Assembly (NCBI GenBank): GCA_009602735.1
Contig: WELA01005616.1
Location: 40,669 to 62,541, forward strand
DNA: 21,873 bases
DNA from: Mesotaenium endlicherianum
Taxonomy: Eukaryota > Streptophyta > Zygnematophyceae > Zygnematales > Mesotaeniaceae
Direction of reading: 5' to 3'
Positions within the stretch are counted from its first letter, which is position 1, and each line of letters starts with the position of its first letter. Shown one piece after another: positions 18,851-21,873 of the stretch. The notes beneath the pieces are model-generated. The model did no database searches. It was not told the DNA's origin and saw only the letters and a program-made list of their open reading frames with translations. A program made the position numbers and the translations under genes.

Positions 18851-19171
18851 CTGCACCCACCCCAACGTTCCGGCTTTTAGGATTTTAGCGGCCCAGGAGC
18901 CATGACCTAGGGCCCTGAGCTGTCAGATCCTTGGGCCTTGGGATTTTTGGACCCTGGCCTATATGTCCTGCAAATAGGGCCCTATGAGTACTGTTGATCA
19001 ACTCAAGCACAAGCCGTTACGGTTTAATGCCCTGGCCTTAAGTCTCTTGCATACAAGAGAGGAAGAGAGAGAGGGAGAAAGAGAGAGAGAGGGAGAGAGA
19101 GAGGGGGGGGGAGAGAGAGGGAGAGAGGGAGAGAGAGGGAGAGAGCGAGAGAGAGAGAGAGAGGGAGAGCA

Positions 19172-19202
<31 letters not shown>

Positions 19203-19244
19203 GGGAGAGAGAGAGGGTGAGAGAGAGGGGTTGGGGGGGGGTAC
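18851..19244 (-). other. Putative intron containing a large GA/CT tract
   Basis: Lies between the two exon-like blocks on the minus strand: GTACCC donor at 19244 and GTGCAG acceptor at 18851. It is mostly a GA (plus strand) microsatellite. The acceptor lacks a clear pyrimidine tract immediately before it, which weakens the model. Confidence 0.35.
19057..19240. repeat. Long imperfect GA microsatellite with G runs
   Basis: About 180 bp of GA and GGGA units with two runs of 8 or more Gs (19103-19111 and 19233-19241). It is read as CT on the minus strand. Confidence 0.95.
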
Positions 19245-19426
19245 CTTGGAGCCCTCGTAGAGTGCGTTGGTCCACCACATGGAGGGCATGCTGGGCGTGC
19301 CAGCTGACACGGCCTTGGCGTTGCTGGAGCAGCACATTCCGGCGCACCGGAAGCTCGCTGCCGCCCTTGCTGACACTGCTGCTGTGGATGGGGCTGCCGC
19401 CACTGTCGCTGCCGTCAACTTTTCAA
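19245..19426 (-). CDS. Putative host-gene 5' exon with transit-peptide-like composition
   Basis: The minus strand is open and GC3-rich. The first half is Ala/Ser/Val-rich with few acidic residues (ATVAAAPSTAAVSARAAASF), like many plastid or mitochondrial targeting peptides, and it ends in MPSMWWTNALYEGSK directly before AAG-GTACCC, a plausible splice donor. The 5' end is obscured by an ambiguous base at 19427 next to a run of Gs, and no in-frame ATG is visible, so the start is unknown. I do not recognise the protein. Together with 18721-18850 it suggests a leftward-transcribed nuclear gene with large introns. Confidence 0.4.
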
Positions 19427-20539
19427 NGGGGGGGGCCCATGTACACACACCCGCTCACGCATACGCACGCAAACGCCAATGAAGAGGCAAGCGCAATCGC
19501 CCACGCAAAAACACGAGTTGAGGCAAACACACACACAAACGTATGCATAAACGCATACGCGCTATAAGACAGGCAGACATACAGGCACAGATAGGAATTC
19601 ATTAACATGCACCCTACATGGACATCGCAGGCAGGATGGCATGCACACAAAGAGGCAGGCAGGCAAATCGGCAGTTGAGCAAGCAGGCAGCTAGCAGAAG
19701 GGTGGAAGTGTATGAAGGTTTGCCGTAACGAGGGGCCCACCTGCTGGCCCTCTAGAAGGCTCTTGCGTGTGTTTGTGTGTACGCGTGTCCAAAATATCAC
19801 CGAGGGAAGCACGAGGATGCTACAAAGCATGGCCCCTGTAGTGCATGCACACGTTGTCACTGCACACCCTAGCCCTCCACGCCCGGTTTTGTGGTTTTAG
19901 CCCTTCTGCATCTCTTGACGAAAGCAACTCATTCTCTCCCACAACTTAACTGATCTTGTCTTCGGCCCTCTCACTTAATGGCCACACAGTGATGAAGAAA
20001 AAAGCACGAGAGAAATGAAATAGGGGGGGGTTGGCAGGTAAAAGAAGAATGCCTCAAATAAGTGGGGAACTTTACCTTCAGAATTCCAAGTGCTTCTCGT
20101 GCAAGAATTGATTTACAGGATAAAAGCACTATTAGCAAAATGAAGAATGCAGACATCGCAATCGCACATGACCTCTTCTGTTGACATGACGAGTACAAAG
20201 CCAAATTCGTGAGAGGAGAATAATGGGAAAGGAGCTGACTCAAACTTCACTATGACTCACTATGACTTTGAGAGTTTAGACTACGAGATGGAGAATTTTG
20301 ACACCGTGATGGTAAAGCCAATTGGGCAAAATGAAGGAAGCGGAAAGGTAGGAAAAGTGAACATTGTTATCCACCAAAAATTAAGATACTTTGAAGGCAC
20401 TTGGTGAGTTTTTGTGCGTTTGAAAAGACTGTCAGACGAATTCGTGTGGAGCTTGCTCACACGATTTATACGGTAACTAACTTAAAGTGCTTGACATTAC
20501 TAGCAGAGGCGCACTATGAGTGAGAATGCAGCAATACAA
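19427..20539. other. CA/GCAG-rich simple sequence, then nothing recognised
   Basis: An ambiguous base and a G run (19427-19436) are followed by CA/CGCA-rich sequence (about 19439-19560), GGCA/GCAG patches (19566-19690) and a GT patch (19765-19786). From about 19900 the composition becomes ordinary and AT-richer, with no supported gene. Confidence 0.5.
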
Positions 20540-20666
20540 GTTCAGGACAAAAAAGTGGTATTTTTGTCCAAATTGGCAAAATCTGTATATTTCTGTCCAA
20601 TTTGCACAAATCGATGGTGAAGTTAGTATAGCGTCGCAAATCGATGGCAGAAAAGTATTTATCCCT
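20540..20666 (-). repeat. 127-bp dispersed repeat, copy 2 (inverted)
   Basis: Reverse-complement counterpart of 2869-2995, gapless, about 87% identical. Within it CAAATCGATGG occurs twice (about 20607 and 20637). The flanks share nothing with the other copy, so the ends appear to be the true unit boundaries or shared break points. Confidence 0.85.
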
Positions 20667-21343
20667 ACAACAAATAAACAAAGAAGCATTTCTATGCGCG
20701 CCCCTGCCAGCCTATGTCAGCCCAGTCGCAATGGAGCTACACCACACGTGCACGCGCCAAGACATTTTACCACCCAAGATCAACTCGGACTTGTTGTGCC
20801 ACCACTCCATGTCACCACTCCATGCCACCAGATGAATAAAAAAAACCATTAAGAAATGAATCAGGCACAAGCTCGGCCTTCCAAACATCTTTCTTCAAAT
20901 TTAGTTTAGCTATTTCGAAATTAGGATCACCAAGTTACTCCGTGCTCAAATAGTGTAAAAATCACAAATTTATGTGAGAGTGAATGTATGAGTAGTGAAA
21001 GCTTAGGATGTGGTCTCACCATACTTATAGCCTCCTCCCATTAGAGCAATTTTGAGGAAAAGGCACAAACCCTTTCCCATTTCTTTCTTCAAGAAGCCAT
21101 TAGCTGTCGTCAACACAAAGTTGGGAAATTGTGGCTTGTTTTCTTTTCTGGTGTAATCTTGCGATGCCGGCTACACCTTGAGAATGGGCAAGGGGGAAAA
21201 CGGCCGTTTTGAGGCCGTTAAGTAAGGCCGGTATGTTGTTTTATACTTTTTCAGAGGTCGAAAAACATACGACAATATTCTGCACTTTGTCTGGCAGCAT
21301 CCCTTAGCCGACAGTTGGAAAACCTACTTTCTCTTGGAGATGA
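20667..21343. other. Intergenic stretch, no gene recognised
   Basis: Ordinary composition without a convincing frame. It holds one perfect 7-bp-stem hairpin AACGGCC-GTTTTGA-GGCCGTT (21199-21219). Confidence 0.5.
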
Positions 21344-21446
21344 TTTACCAACCTTGAAATAAGTGGGTTCTCCAACCTTTCAACTTTGGATTGTTAAACT
21401 CCGGCTTTTTTTAGAAGGTTTACCAACCACAATGCAGGTGGGTTCT
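21344..21446 (+). repeat. Direct repeat pair with fixed 9-nt variable core
   Basis: TTTACCAACC, nine variable bases, then GTGGGTTCT occurs at 21344-21371 and again at 21419-21446. Conserved flanks with a variable centre of equal length, 75 bp apart, suggest a diverged tandem duplication or paired binding sites. Confidence 0.6.
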
Positions 21447-21820
21447 TACCTCATATTGAATTGCAATTCACGTGCATGCCAATTTGGAACCTCCAATATG
21501 AAATCATATTTAAATTGATTAAATGTTACGAGCATTTAATGTTTAACTACAGTCCTAAAACCTCTAATGTATCTTCGTAACGACGTACAAAAAGAAGTAA
21601 AAGCTAAATAACTCATAACTCAACCTTAGAAGCATCACAAACCAGGTCTTGTCTAAATCCTAGGGTCTAAGAGCTAATTATTCGACTACAGGTGATGTAA
21701 CCAACTTTCAAGAGTGCCGCAACCACCTCTTCTTTGCCTCCTTCTGCCTTCCTGCATAATAAACACACTTTAAGTCATCCGCTAGTGAGAATCAAGAGTT
21801 GAAACGAGGAGACGAGAAAT
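21447..21820. other. AT-rich stretch, nothing recognised
   Basis: About 370 bp of AT-rich DNA leading to the terminal microsatellite. No frame or repeat boundary was found. Confidence 0.5.
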
Positions 21821-21873
21821 GAGAGAGAGAGAGAGAGAGAGAGAGAAATGGGGAGAGAGAGAGAGAGGGGAGG
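21821..21873. repeat. GA microsatellite at right edge
   Basis: GA units with one AATGGG interruption, running off the window edge. Confidence 0.95.

Noticed and set aside
18984..19448. Arg/Glu- or Leu/Ser-repeat frames over the GA tract
   Set aside because: They are translations of the microsatellite; only the non-repeat part at 19245-19426 has coding-like codon use.
1..21873. CRISPR array, bacterial operons, tRNA or rRNA genes
   Set aside because: No evenly spaced direct repeats with unique spacers, no bacterial gene organisation, and no cloverleaf or rRNA-like sequence was recognised by eye.

Overview
The window looks like repeat-rich nuclear DNA from a green-lineage eukaryote, most likely a streptophyte (land plant or charophyte alga). 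The grounds are three Ty3/gypsy retrotransposons, two of which carry an integrase C-terminal chromodomain (chromoviruses), primer-binding sites starting TGGTAT as in plant elements primed by tRNA-Met, long GA/CT microsatellites, a scaffolding gap, and little host coding sequence. The species cannot be named from the sequence.

Layout. 1-5 kb: a GA tract, then DNA with no convincing gene, one copy of a 127-bp dispersed repeat (2869-2995), GC-rich exon-like islands (3.8-4.9 kb) and an AT-rich stretch with palindromes (about 4.98-5.15 kb). 5.2-7.99 kb (+): element A, with a probable 5' LTR end, primer-binding site, an intact gag and a broken protease. Gag and protease are in a -1 frame relationship, and the overlap carries a textbook -1 frameshift signal: TTTAAAA in the right phase, a 7-nt spacer and a perfect 10-bp hairpin. 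7.99-11.24 kb (-): element B, read on the opposite strand, apparently inserted into A. It has its 3' LTR, integrase with chromodomain, RNase H and most of the reverse transcriptase, but is cut off at a low-complexity CT region and a run of N (11438-11570). 11.57-18.12 kb (+): element C, almost complete, with both LTRs (the first about 34 bp of the left one lie in the gap), primer-binding site, gag, protease, reverse transcriptase, RNase H, integrase, chromodomain, polypurine tract and a 43-bp x3 tandem repeat just before the 3' LTR. C is dead: it carries several stops and frame shifts, and its LTRs differ at about 18 of 472 positions.

18.1-21.9 kb: CA/GC-rich simple sequence, two minus-strand exon-like blocks with strong coding bias and splice sites (18721-18850 and 19245-19426) around a GA-tract intron, the second, inverted copy of the 127-bp repeat, and a closing GA tract.

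In a working element of this kind, Gag packages the RNA, protease cuts the polyprotein, reverse transcriptase and RNase H copy the RNA from the tRNA primer and polypurine tract, and integrase with its chromodomain inserts the DNA, probably steered to marked chromatin. None of the three copies seen here can do all of this alone. The most notable item is the candidate frameshift signal of element A, because plant Ty3/gypsy elements usually encode gag-pol as one reading frame.
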